Positions 29,169-37,082 of a stretch of 64,000 nucleotides of DNA are shown one piece after another. Position numbers and translations under genes: made by a program. Source of the stretch: Aquibium sp. ELW1220 (GTDB lineage Bacteria; Pseudomonadota; Alphaproteobacteria; Rhizobiales; Rhizobiaceae); the NCBI RefSeq assembly GCF_030398385.1, contig NZ_JAOAOQ010000026.1:22896-86895 (forward strand), in the 5' to 3' direction. Every line of letters begins with the position of its first letter. Position 1 is the first letter of the stretch. The notes beneath the pieces are model-generated. The model was not told where the DNA came from and made no database searches. It saw only the letters and a list, made by a program, of their open reading frames with translations.

Positions 29169-29591
29169 ATGCCGCAGACGCGCCTGACGATCGATACCGA
29201 TGGATCCGGCCTCACCGAGTTCACAGGCAGGGCCGCCGATTTCGTGCGCGCATGCGGCGTGGACGAGGGGCTCCTGACCGTCTTCGTGCGCCACACCTCC
29301 TGCTCGCTTCTGATCCAGGAGAACGCCGATCCCGACGTCCGGCGCGACCTCGACGCATTCTTCGCGCGGCTCGTGCCCCCGGCCGACGCGCCTTCGATGG
29401 ACTGGATCGTCCATACCACCGAAGGTCCCGACGACATGCCGGCGCACATCAAGGCGGCGCTGACGGCGACCTCGCTGTCCATCCCGGTATCCGGTGGACG
29501 CATGCTGCTCGGGACGTGGCAGGGCATCTATCTCTTCGAGCATCGTCGGCGCCCGCACCGGCGCGAGATCGTGCTGCATCTATCGCCATGA
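29169..29591 (+). CDS. yjbQ: YjbQ-family protein (secondary thiamine-phosphate synthase fold)
   Basis: A 140-residue UPF0047 (YjbQ) protein. Typical elements are RHTSCSLLIQENADPDVRRDL in the first half, the DDMPAHIKAALTATSLSIPV stretch, and GTWQGIYLFEHR near the end. Some members show weak thiamine-phosphate synthase activity in vitro; the true role is unknown. The start at 29169 has weak ribosome-site support. The stop overlaps the next ATG by four bases (ATGA), so it is coupled to the GNAT gene. Confidence 0.85.
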   Translation: MPQTRLTIDTDGSGLTEFTGRAADFVRACGVDEGLLTVFVRHTSCSLLIQENADPDVRRDLDAFFARLVPPADAPSMDWIVHTTEGPDDMPAHIKAALTATSLSIPVSGGRMLLGTWQGIYLFEHRRRPHRREIVLHLSP

Positions 29592-30097
29592 CCGGACCTT
29601 TTGCGATTCGCAGGGCCGGTCCGGCCGATCGGGACGAACTCTACCGGCAGGTGAAGGCGCTCGCGACTCACCATGGATATGATCCGGGCGCGATCACGCC
29701 GCAGAACGTGGCGGCGCATTTCCTCGCACCCGACCTGCCGATGGTCGTTCTGGTGGCCGCAGCGCCGGATGGCGCGATCGCGGGCTATGCTGCGGCCTCG
29801 CCCACGCACGAGTCCGGCTACGCCTCTCCGGGGTTCTATCTCAGCGACCTTCATGTCGATGCCGAGCATCGCGGTGCCGGACTCGGGCGGGCGCTGCTCG
29901 CCGCCATGGCGGCCGAGACACGCCGCGCCGGTCGCCAGCACATCTGGTGGGGCGTCGATACAGCCAACCACGCAGCCGAGACATGGTACCGCTCGATCGC
30001 CAACGTCCGCGTGCCGTCGACAGTCTTCGCGCTGACGCTCGATCCCTTCGAGTCGCTTGCAGACGAGGGCGAACGTCATCTCGGCGGCGGCGACTGA
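29588..30097 (+). CDS. GNAT-family N-acetyltransferase
   Basis: A 169-residue acetyltransferase-like protein. The acetyl-CoA binding region is seen in LSDLHVDAEHRGAGLGRALLAAMAAETRR (residues about 85-115), which contains the R/Q-x-x-G-x-G/A loop. Later WWGVDTANHAAETWYRSIA is usual for GNAT motif B. Substrate unknown. Translation is coupled to yjbQ by a four-base overlap. Confidence 0.87.
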   Translation: MTGPFAIRRAGPADRDELYRQVKALATHHGYDPGAITPQNVAAHFLAPDLPMVVLVAAAPDGAIAGYAAASPTHESGYASPGFYLSDLHVDAEHRGAGLGRALLAAMAAETRRAGRQHIWWGVDTANHAAETWYRSIANVRVPSTVFALTLDPFESLADEGERHLGGGD

Positions 30098-30223
30098 ACG
30101 CGCTGCTTGCTGCCGTGACCGCGCCTTTCGGTCCGTCGGGACTGGTCCCCGCGCCGGCGGGAGGCTAGGTTGCGTGGTGATCGCGCGGCGGAAGGCCGGT
30201 GCCTGGAACCGGGAGACTAGACG

Positions 30224-30517
30224 ATGTCCTTTTTGAAGAAACTGTTCGGCATCGGTGGCGGCGGCGAGGGCAGCGGTGCCGAGCCGGAGGCTTCCGAGGC
30301 GCAGGAGTACAAGGGATTCACCATCCGTGCGACGCCGTTCAAGGCCGACGGCCAGTACCAGACCTGCGCCGTCATCACCAAGGACGTCGAGGGCACGACC
30401 AGGGAACACCGGCTGATCCGCGCCGACCGTTTTGCGGCCATGGATGCCGCGGTCGAGATCTCGTTCCGCAAGGCGCGGCAGATGATCGACGAGCAGGGCG
30501 ACCGCCTGTTCGGCTGA
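30224..30517 (+). CDS. HlyU-like small protein
   Basis: A 97-residue protein of the HlyU family (Pfam HlyU). The N-terminal MSFLKKLFGIGGGG is followed by EYKGFTIRATPFKADGQYQTCAVITK and RADRFAAMDAAVEISFRKARQMIDEQG, matching the family pattern from start to end. Family members are annotated as transcriptional regulators of hemolysin genes, but in this group the function is really unknown. It lies about 130 bases upstream of the degenerate ABC protein. Confidence 0.85.
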   Translation: MSFLKKLFGIGGGGEGSGAEPEASEAQEYKGFTIRATPFKADGQYQTCAVITKDVEGTTREHRLIRADRFAAMDAAVEISFRKARQMIDEQGDRLFG

Positions 30518-30646
30518 TCCGGCGCCGGTCCAATCATCGGCTTATTGGTTGGCGCGGAAGGGTTTTTTCCGCACCCAGTTGAACTCGCCCGGCCAACGTG
30601 CACAGTAGGGCGACGTAGCGAGTTGGCGAGGGGGTCGCCGTCGGCT

Positions 30647-33412
30647 TTGGAACGCAACCTACTCAAATTCATCTGGAAGAACTCGCGGCTGAAGCAGGTC
30701 TGGCTGCTCTTCGTGATCATCGCGTCGATGCCGTTCTACTTCCTGTCGCTGGAGCTGCCCAAGCAGATCATCAACGGCCCGATTCAGGGCCGCAATTTCG
30801 ACGCGATCGATGCGACGCAGCCCTTTCTGCGGCTGACGCTGCCCTATGGGGAGGCGATGTTCGGCCGCGAGATCGAACTGTTCGGGGGCCTGCAGCTCGA
30901 CCGCATCGAGATGCTGTTTGCGCTGTGCATCCTGTTCATGGGCTTCGTGTTCCTGAACGGCTGGTTCAAGCTCTACACCAACACCTACAAGGGCAAGCTC
31001 GGCGAGGAGGTGCTGCGCCAGCTCCGTTACACGCTGCTCGACCGCGTGCTGCGCTACCGGGTGGCACGGTTCCGCAACCTCAAGGGCGCGGAAGTGGCGT
31101 CGGTGATCAAGGACGAGGTGGAGCCGCTCGGCGAATTCGTCGGCGACGCCTATTCGCTGCCGCTGTTCCTCGGCGGCCAGGCCATCACCGGCCTGCTCTT
31201 CCTGTTCCTGCAGAGCGTCTATTTCGGCCTTCTGACGATCGCCATCGTCGCCTTCCAGATCTGGCTCATCCCGAGGATGCGCCGCAAGCTGATCCTGCTG
31301 GGGCGTCAGCGCCAGATCCAGGCGCGCAAGCTCGCGGGTCAGGTCGCCGAGACGGTGGACATGGCGCCCGACATCCATGTCAACGACATGTCGAACTATA
31401 CGCGCGCGCGCCACTACGGCCTGCTGCAGAACATCCTCGACATCCGCTTCGAGCTCTACCAGCGGAAGTTCACGGTCAAGTACGTCAACAACCTGTTGAT
31501 GCAGTTCCTGTCGTTCCTGTTCTACCTGATCGGCGGTTATTTCGTGATCACCGGACGGCTCGACATCGGCCAGCTCGTTGCCGTCATCGCCGCCTACAAG
31601 GACCTGCCGGGACCGATCAAGGGACTGATCGACTACGACCAGATCCGCCTCATGAACGAGGCGCGCTACGAGCAGACGATCGATTCCTTCCGCGACGACG
31701 GCCTGATCGCGCCCGAGTTGCAGACCATGCCGCCGCAGGCGGTGCCGCGACTGGAGAAGGGCTACGACCTGGATCACGTCAAGCTCGACGACGAGACGGG
31801 TCGGACCGTTCTGGAGAACGTGCGCCTCCACATCAAGCCGGGCGACCGCATGGCCATCGTTACCCGAGGCGATGATGCGGCACGGACGGCGGCGAGCGTC
31901 TTTGCCGGCGCGCTGGTGCGGCTGGTCCTGCCGGCGGCCGGAACCATCCTGCTCGATGGGAAGGCGATCGACGATCACCCGGAGAGCCTGACCGGCCGGC
32001 GCATCGGATACGCAGACGGCAACACCTATTTCCCGGCCGGAACCATCAGGGACAACCTGCTGATGGTGCTGAAGAATCGCCCTACCGACGAGAGCCAGCG
32101 CGGGTCCACCGCGAAGCGGCCGACGACCGCCGGCATGCTGAACCACGTGCCTCCCTCGGCCGATTCGGAGTGGATCGACTACGAGGATCTGGGAGTCGGT
32201 GGGAAAGCCGGCCTCGACGCGCATGTCGCGCGCGTGCTGGAGGTCGCCGGCCTGACCCGGCAGATCCAGGACCTCGGCCTGCGCGGCACCGTCGACCCGG
32301 CGAAGAACAAGGAATTCGCCGACAAGATCGTCGAGGTCCGGCACGAGTTCCGCGAGAACGCCGCCTCGCTCGGCGTGGAGGGCATCGTCCAGTCCTTCCA
32401 CCCGGAGCTCTACAATTCGCAGGCGACCGTCGGCGAGAACCTGCTGTTCGGCACGGCGCTCGACCCCGCCTGGGCACCGAACGAACTGCCGCGCAACCCG
32501 ACGATCCTGGCGATCCTGGAGCGCAACGGCCTGCGGTCGGCGTTCCAGGAGATGGGCCAGCGGATCGCCGAGGCGCGGATCGAACTGTTCGGCGACCTGG
32601 CGCCCGACTCCAAGATCTTCGAGACGGTGGCCGACGTCACCTATGAGGAGATCGTCAGGCTGAAGGAGATCGTCGGCCGGCTGAAGATGGCCGAGCGGCA
32701 GGAGCCGCAACGGCAGGAGGCTGCGCCCAAGGGCAAGAAGGGTCCGCAGAAGCTCTCGGACCGGGACGAGGTGTTCCGCCTCGCCTTCGACTATTGCGAG
32801 GCGCAGAGCCGCTTCGGCGTTCTGGACGCCGAGACCGAGGCCAAGATTCTCGCCGCTCGAAACGACCTGCGCGGCGAGATCGGTGGTATGGCCGAGGCGC
32901 CGGTCTTCTTTCACGATCCGGATCGCTACAACCCGACCGCATCCGTGCTCGACAACATCCTTCTCGGCCGCGTCTCCTCGACGGTGGTCGACGGCAAGGA
33001 AAAGGTGCTGGCCGCAGTCCAGGAACTGGTGGCGCGCACCGGCATCTCGGACGGACTGCTGCAGGCCGGCCTGAGCTTCGAGATGGGCAACGGCGGACGT
33101 CGCCTTTCCGACCAGCAGCGCCAGAAGCTCCACGTGGCACGCGCGCTGCTCAAGAAGCCGGACATCATCGTCTTCAACGAGGTGCTCGGCGCCATGGATG
33201 CGGCCGGGCGTCGCGAGATCATGACGCGGCTGATCGATGGCCCCCTGCAGGACGAGCCGGATTTCCGTCCCGGTTTCGTGGTCGTGCTGCTTGACGACGA
33301 TCTTGCGGAACGGTTCGATCGCGTGCTGACTTATTCCAACGGCGGCTTCGTCGAGACGGAGCGCAAGGCCGACGAACCGCAGCCGCATGCGATTGCTGAC
33401 GCCGCGAAATGA
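30647..33412 (+). CDS. Degenerate ABC-exporter-like protein with repeated NBD modules
   Basis: A 921-residue protein with an ABC-exporter-type transmembrane domain (residues about 10-330, six helices) and an unusual nucleotide-binding region. Where a Walker A motif should be (399-417) the sequence is GDRMAIVTRGDDAARTAAS, lacking the Lys. Walker B is DIIVFNEVLG (839), the signature is LSDQQ (820-824), and the switch His is replaced by LLDDD. The loop after the Q-loop and the following helical subdomain occur three times: near 453-475, 579-602 and 751-774. The TTG at 30647 gives MERNLLKFIWKN, matching the expected family start; there is no good ribosome site. It is followed 13 bases later by a cNMP-binding protein. 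Function unknown. Confidence 0.8.
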   Translation: MERNLLKFIWKNSRLKQVWLLFVIIASMPFYFLSLELPKQIINGPIQGRNFDAIDATQPFLRLTLPYGEAMFGREIELFGGLQLDRIEMLFALCILFMGFVFLNGWFKLYTNTYKGKLGEEVLRQLRYTLLDRVLRYRVARFRNLKGAEVASVIKDEVEPLGEFVGDAYSLPLFLGGQAITGLLFLFLQSVYFGLLTIAIVAFQIWLIPRMRRKLILLGRQRQIQARKLAGQVAETVDMAPDIHVNDMSNYTRARHYGLLQNILDIRFELYQRKFTVKYVNNLLMQFLSFLFYLIGGYFVITGRLDIGQLVAVIAAYKDLPGPIKGLIDYDQIRLMNEARYEQTIDSFRDDGLIAPELQTMPPQAVPRLEKGYDLDHVKLDDETGRTVLENVRLHIKPGDRMAIVTRGDDAARTAASVFAGALVRLVLPAAGTILLDGKAIDDHPESLTGRRIGYADGNTYFPAGTIRDNLLMVLKNRPTDESQRGSTAKRPTTAGMLNHVPPSADSEWIDYEDLGVGGKAGLDAHVARVLEVAGLTRQIQDLGLRGTVDPAKNKEFADKIVEVRHEFRENAASLGVEGIVQSFHPELYNSQATVGENLLFGTALDPAWAPNELPRNPTILAILERNGLRSAFQEMGQRIAEARIELFGDLAPDSKIFETVADVTYEEIVRLKEIVGRLKMAERQEPQRQEAAPKGKKGPQKLSDRDEVFRLAFDYCEAQSRFGVLDAETEAKILAARNDLRGEIGGMAEAPVFFHDPDRYNPTASVLDNILLGRVSSTVVDGKEKVLAAVQELVARTGISDGLLQAGLSFEMGNGGRRLSDQQRQKLHVARALLKKPDIIVFNEVLGAMDAAGRREIMTRLIDGPLQDEPDFRPGFVVVLLDDDLAERFDRVLTYSNGGFVETERKADEPQPHAIADAAK

Positions 33413-33425
33413 GGGAACATCTCCG

Positions 33426-33884
33426 ATGAGCACGCTCAAGGACGAAGTCGAGGTTCTTCGAAAGATCCCGCTGTTCGCAGCAATGGATCCGTCCAAGCTC
33501 AAGCTTCTCGCCTATGCTTCAGACAAGGTCGAATATGAGGACGGCCAGCTGCTGTTCCGCCAGGGCGATCAGGGCGACGCCGCCTTCATCGTGCTGAGCG
33601 GTGTCGCCGACATCGTGTCGGAGACGGGCGGGACGGAGGTGGTCGTGGCGCAACTGCGCGACCATGCGCTGGTGGGCGAGATGTCGGTGTTCTGCGACAT
33701 TCCCCGCTCGGCGACGGTGCGCGCCAACGGCAGGCTCGTGGCGCTGAAGATCGGCAAGGGCTATCTGCTCGACCTGATCAAGGAGTTCCCGGAACTGGCG
33801 ACACGGATCATCCGCGAACTCGCTTTCCGCCTGGCCAAGACGACCGCCGACCTCGCCGCCAGCGAGCGCGCCGCCCGCCATTGA
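33426..33884 (+). CDS. Stand-alone cyclic-nucleotide-binding domain protein
   Basis: A 152-residue protein consisting of a cNMP-binding beta-roll and C-terminal helix, without DNA-binding domain. The phosphate-binding cassette looks intact: LVGEMSVFCDIPRSATV has the Gly-Glu and the Arg-Ser that contact the nucleotide, and GDQGDAAFIVLSGVADI precedes it. It starts 13 bases after the degenerate ABC protein (AGGGAA upstream of the ATG), and may act as its regulatory partner. A role in controlling the membrane protein by cAMP or another nucleotide is inference from this pairing. Confidence 0.83.
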   Translation: MSTLKDEVEVLRKIPLFAAMDPSKLKLLAYASDKVEYEDGQLLFRQGDQGDAAFIVLSGVADIVSETGGTEVVVAQLRDHALVGEMSVFCDIPRSATVRANGRLVALKIGKGYLLDLIKEFPELATRIIRELAFRLAKTTADLAASERAARH

Positions 33885-33938
33885 GGCGCGCGAAGGCGCC
33901 GGATGCCGACCGAAGCGGAGACCGCCCCCGCCGCGCCG

Positions 33939-33994
33939 CGTCATCCCGGACCGGCGTCCGGGCGCAGCGCAGGACGGCGTATCCGGAACGCCTC
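33939..33994. repeat. Half-copy of an intergenic palindromic repeat
   Basis: A segment starting CGTCATCCCGGACC and running to about 33994 resembles one arm of the larger inverted repeat at 34045-34238 (CGTCATCCCGGGC start, GCGGAGC/GCGCAGC core). It appears to be a partial copy of the same element, common in rhizobial intergenic gaps. Boundaries are approximate. Confidence 0.45.
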
Positions 33995-34044
33995 TGCGAC
34001 GGCTCTGGAGGGTCGCTGCATCCGCCGATCGCCCCCTTCTCTTT

Positions 34045-34238
34045 CGTCATCCCGGGCGAAGCCGGAGCGGAGCGGAGGCGCAGACCCGGGATCCATACCT
34101 CGGCAGTCGCCGAAAAGCGGGACGACGCCGACAACCCGGTCGCTTCCTTCTCCACCGTCTCGCTCGACGACCGGCACCGAGGCATGGATCCCGGATACGT
34201 CGTCCTCCGCTTCGCTCGGACGCCGTTCCGGGATGACG
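34045..34238. repeat. Long imperfect inverted repeat in the 33.9-34.4 kb gap
   Basis: Two arms face each other: CGTCATCCCGGGC ... ACCCGGGATCCAT at about 34045-34096, and ATGGATCCCGGAT ... CCGGGATGACG at about 34184-34238. They can fold into a long hairpin with an 87-base spacer. Such elements are typical of rhizobial genomes and not protein coding. The rest of the 33885-34400 gap shows no convincing gene. Confidence 0.65.
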
Positions 34239-34400
34239 AAGGTAAGGGGCGCCCCGGCATGCTCTTCCGTCGGCCAGGACGACGAAGCCGGCCGCGCGCG
34301 TTTCCTCTCCCCCCGTCGGCGGGAGCGGTGGCCCGGGCGAAGCCTGGGACGGTGAGGGGCTAGGCGCGGACCACTGCGAAGGAGGCAGCGGCCGGCCGCT

Positions 34401-34919
34401 TCAGGCCGCGCCGTCCTTCTCTTCGCGCAGGTTGGAAATCACCCGACGATTCTGCACCCGGCAGGCCGTGTCGGTGCAATCGCGCACGACACGTTCCTTG
34501 CCATAGCCCTTCGCCCAGAGGCGGTTGGCATCGATGCCGCCGGCGATCATGTAGTTCATCACGGCTTCGGCGCGCCGGCGCGACAGGTCGTTCATCACCG
34601 CGTCGCCGCCCGGATCGTCGGCGAAGCCCTGCAGCTTGACCAGCCAGCGGGGGTGTTTCTTCAGCCAGGCGATCTGGTTGTCGATCGTGGTCTTGGCGAC
34701 TGGGTCGAGGGCGGCCGATCCTTCGGTGAAATAGGTCCGGCGGCCGACGTTGAGGATGAAGTCCTCTTCCGATCCCGGCTGCATGTTGGCGAAGCCGGCG
34801 GCCGGCGCATTGGTGACGTCCGGCACCGGCGGCTCGAGCGCTGTCGTCGAGCAACCGGCCATCGCCAGCGCGAAGGCTCCGAGCGCAAATGCGCGAAGGC
34901 TGTGCATCCTCAGTGTCAT
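34401..34919 (-). CDS. OmpA-family lipoprotein
   Basis: A 172-residue outer-membrane lipoprotein that should bind peptidoglycan through an OmpA C-terminal domain. The lipobox is LAMAGC (Cys about residue 22). The OmpA domain covers residues about 60-165 with the segments FTEGSAALDPVAKTTIDNQIAWLK, VKLQGFADDPGGD and LSRRRAEAVMNYMIAGGI, the last typical of diaminopimelate-binding loops. The ATG at 34919 opens a signal peptide. It lies 11 bases after the L,D-transpeptidase stop, so both probably act on the cell wall in one operon. Confidence 0.88.
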   Translation of the reverse strand: MTLRMHSLRAFALGAFALAMAGCSTTALEPPVPDVTNAPAAGFANMQPGSEEDFILNVGRRTYFTEGSAALDPVAKTTIDNQIAWLKKHPRWLVKLQGFADDPGGDAVMNDLSRRRAEAVMNYMIAGGIDANRLWAKGYGKERVVRDCTDTACRVQNRRVISNLREEKDGAA

Positions 34920-34930
34920 CGGAGTCTCGC

Positions 34931-35581
34931 TCAGCCTTTCTTCGGCGCGTTGTCTGCAATGTGCGGAAGCACCTGCACCGCCGTCCCGATCGGGCAGCGC
35001 TGATAGAGATCCATCACGTCCTCGTTGAACATGCGGATGCAGCCCGACGATGCGTCGGTCCCGATGCTCCAAGGCTCGAGCGTCCCATGGAAGCGGTAGC
35101 CGGTGTCGGTACCATCGCGATAGAGATAGAGGGCGCGAGGCCCGAGCGGATTGTCCGGCGCACCGCCCTCGACATATTGCGGCAGACCGGGCTTGCGGGC
35201 GTGCATCTCGGGTGGCGGCGTCCAGCGCGGCCAGAGCGCCTTGCGGGCGACGTTCGCGCGGCCGTACCACTTGAAGCCGTCCTTGCCGACACCCACGCCG
35301 TAGCGCACCGCCGTCTGGTTCTCGACGATGAGGTAGAGGAAGTGGTGCATCGTGTCGACGACGACCGTGCCGGCCGGTTCGGACGAATAGTACTTCACGA
35401 TCTGGCGCCGCCACGCCGGATCGATGGCCTCGAAATTGGTGCGCTTCCACGTGACGTCGTTGTCGACCGCGGTGCCTGCGAACCAGGATTTTTTGGCTGC
35501 GGCCGCGGCTGGACCGCCAACCGCCATTCCAGCGGCCAGGGCCGATCCTCCGGCCAGAAGATCACGACGCGTGAACTCCAT
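34931..35581 (-). CDS. Tat-exported L,D-transpeptidase (YkuD domain)
   Basis: A 216-residue L,D-transpeptidase forming 3-3 peptidoglycan cross-links or attaching proteins to the wall. A twin-arginine signal (FTRRDLLAGG) is at the N-terminus. The YkuD domain shows FHGTLEPWSIG with the conserved His and SSGCIRM with the catalytic Cys. It lies directly upstream of the OmpA-like lipoprotein gene on the same strand. Length is normal for the single-domain group. Confidence 0.92.
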   Translation of the reverse strand: MEFTRRDLLAGGSALAAGMAVGGPAAAAAKKSWFAGTAVDNDVTWKRTNFEAIDPAWRRQIVKYYSSEPAGTVVVDTMHHFLYLIVENQTAVRYGVGVGKDGFKWYGRANVARKALWPRWTPPPEMHARKPGLPQYVEGGAPDNPLGPRALYLYRDGTDTGYRFHGTLEPWSIGTDASSGCIRMFNEDVMDLYQRCPIGTAVQVLPHIADNAPKKG

Positions 35582-35810
35582 TTCCCATTTCCTCCGACTG
35601 TTGACGTGGCGGAACTATAGAGGAGAAACGGCCGGCCTCCAATATGACGCACTTCACAGTCGCGACTTCCCCGCCCCGTTCTTTTTTCTGAACGGGACAG
35701 GCGTTCCCTGTCGGCAGACGCGCGCGAAGGCCGATCAAGCAGCCGTGATTCGACCCGCCCTCCAGTCCTTCCTAGCCTTCGCGTCGCAAACGGATGTGGA
35801 GGAGACACGC

Positions 35811-36686
35811 ATGTCGGACATGAAGATCACCCAGGCGATGATCGACGCCTATGACGAATACACCCATCTGACGCTCGATCGGCGGGGCTTCATGGCCAAG
35901 CTCTCCAGGCTGGCCGGTTCCGGCGCGGCGGCGGCAGCGATCGCGCCGATGCTGGCCGCCAGTTCGGCGAGGGCCGCGATGGTGGCGCCCGACGACGGAC
36001 GGCTGGTCGCCGAAGACATCGCCTATCCCGGCGCGGACGGGGAGATGAAGGGCTATCTGGCCCGTCCGGCCGATGCGACGGGCAAGCTGCCCGCTGTCAT
36101 CGTCATCCATGAGAACCGGGGTCTCAATCCGCACATCCGCGACGTCGCGCGACGGATGGCGCTGGAGGGTTTCGTCGCGCTCGCGCCCGACTATCTCTCG
36201 CCGCTCGGCGGCACGCCCGAAGACGAGGAAAAGGCGCGCGGGATGTTTAGCCAGCTCAACCGCGCGGCAGTCGCCGCCAACGGCGTCGCGACGGTGACAT
36301 TCCTGGAAGAGCACGACCTCACCAATGGCAAGGTCGGGGCCATGGGCTTCTGCTGGGGCGGTGGTGCGGTCAACGAACTGGCCGTCGCATCGCCCGCGCT
36401 CGACGCCGGCGTCGCCTATTATGGAAGGCAGGCCGATGCTGCGGACGTGGCGAAGATCGAAGCGCCTCTGCTCCTGCACTATGCGGGCCAGGACGAGCGC
36501 ATCAATGCCGGCATCGACGCTTACAGGGCAGCGCTCGAATCGGCCGGAAAGGCCTTCACCATCCACATCTACGAAGGCGTCCAGCACGCGTTCAACAACG
36601 ACACGTCGCAAGCCCGCTATGATGCGGCCGCGGCGAATCTGGCGTGGGAGCGTACGGTAGCGTTCTTCCGGGAACACCTCGCCTGA
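35811..36686 (+). CDS. Tat-exported dienelactone hydrolase family protein
   Basis: A 291-residue alpha/beta hydrolase with a twin-arginine-like signal (DRRGFMAKLSRLAG near residues 23-36), so probably periplasmic. The dienelactone hydrolase nucleophile is Cys in MGFCWGGG, the Asp is in AGQDERIN, and the His in GVQHAFNND. Typical early motif VIHENRGLNPHIRDVARR. GGAGGAGA precedes the ATG at 35811. Substrate in this export version is unknown. Confidence 0.9.
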   Translation: MSDMKITQAMIDAYDEYTHLTLDRRGFMAKLSRLAGSGAAAAAIAPMLAASSARAAMVAPDDGRLVAEDIAYPGADGEMKGYLARPADATGKLPAVIVIHENRGLNPHIRDVARRMALEGFVALAPDYLSPLGGTPEDEEKARGMFSQLNRAAVAANGVATVTFLEEHDLTNGKVGAMGFCWGGGAVNELAVASPALDAGVAYYGRQADAADVAKIEAPLLLHYAGQDERINAGIDAYRAALESAGKAFTIHIYEGVQHAFNNDTSQARYDAAAANLAWERTVAFFREHLA

Positions 36687-36704
36687 GTGCATCCGGCGCG
36701 CTGG

Positions 36705-36908
36705 TCAGTCCACCGTTTGCAGGCGCGCCGCCCGCTCTCGCCGCAGGGTTGCACGCAGCCGCAGAATATCGATCGGTACGGGTTCGCCACGCTTCGTGGT
36801 GGCATATATCTCGTCGTTGAGATCGCGCAGGGCACGCCAGAAATCATAGTCCGTCGCAAGCGGACTCTGCGCGAGACGACGCGACAGACGCTTGATATCG
36901 CTCGTCAT
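36705..36908 (-). CDS. Small basic hypothetical protein
   Basis: A 67-residue, Arg/Leu-rich protein, mostly helical in appearance (DYDFWRALRDLNDEIYATTKRG). The ATG at 36908 has a GGGGG stretch upstream. I do not recognise a family, and it lies 18 bases from the convergent hydrolase stop. The reading frame is open to 37049, but the ATG inside is better placed. Existence is probable but not certain. Confidence 0.45.
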   Translation of the reverse strand: MTSDIKRLSRRLAQSPLATDYDFWRALRDLNDEIYATTKRGEPVPIDILRLRATLRRERAARLQTVD

Positions 36909-37082
36909 TTCAGACCCCCGCCTTTGACTCGCTACGCTCGACATAGTTGACGGATACGCCCGTGAGATCAACCGTCTCGTGCAGTCACACCGCGTCGTCA
37001 GCGGAGGATGGTTAACAGACGATCGGGCTCTTGAGTGAGAAAAAGACACCGGAACATGGCGGCGTACAAGGCAAAGAATCGC

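Noticed and set aside
30659..33502. Long minus-strand open frame opposite the ABC-like gene
   Set aside because: It mirrors the GC-rich codons of the real gene, has no ribosome site and no recognisable domain.
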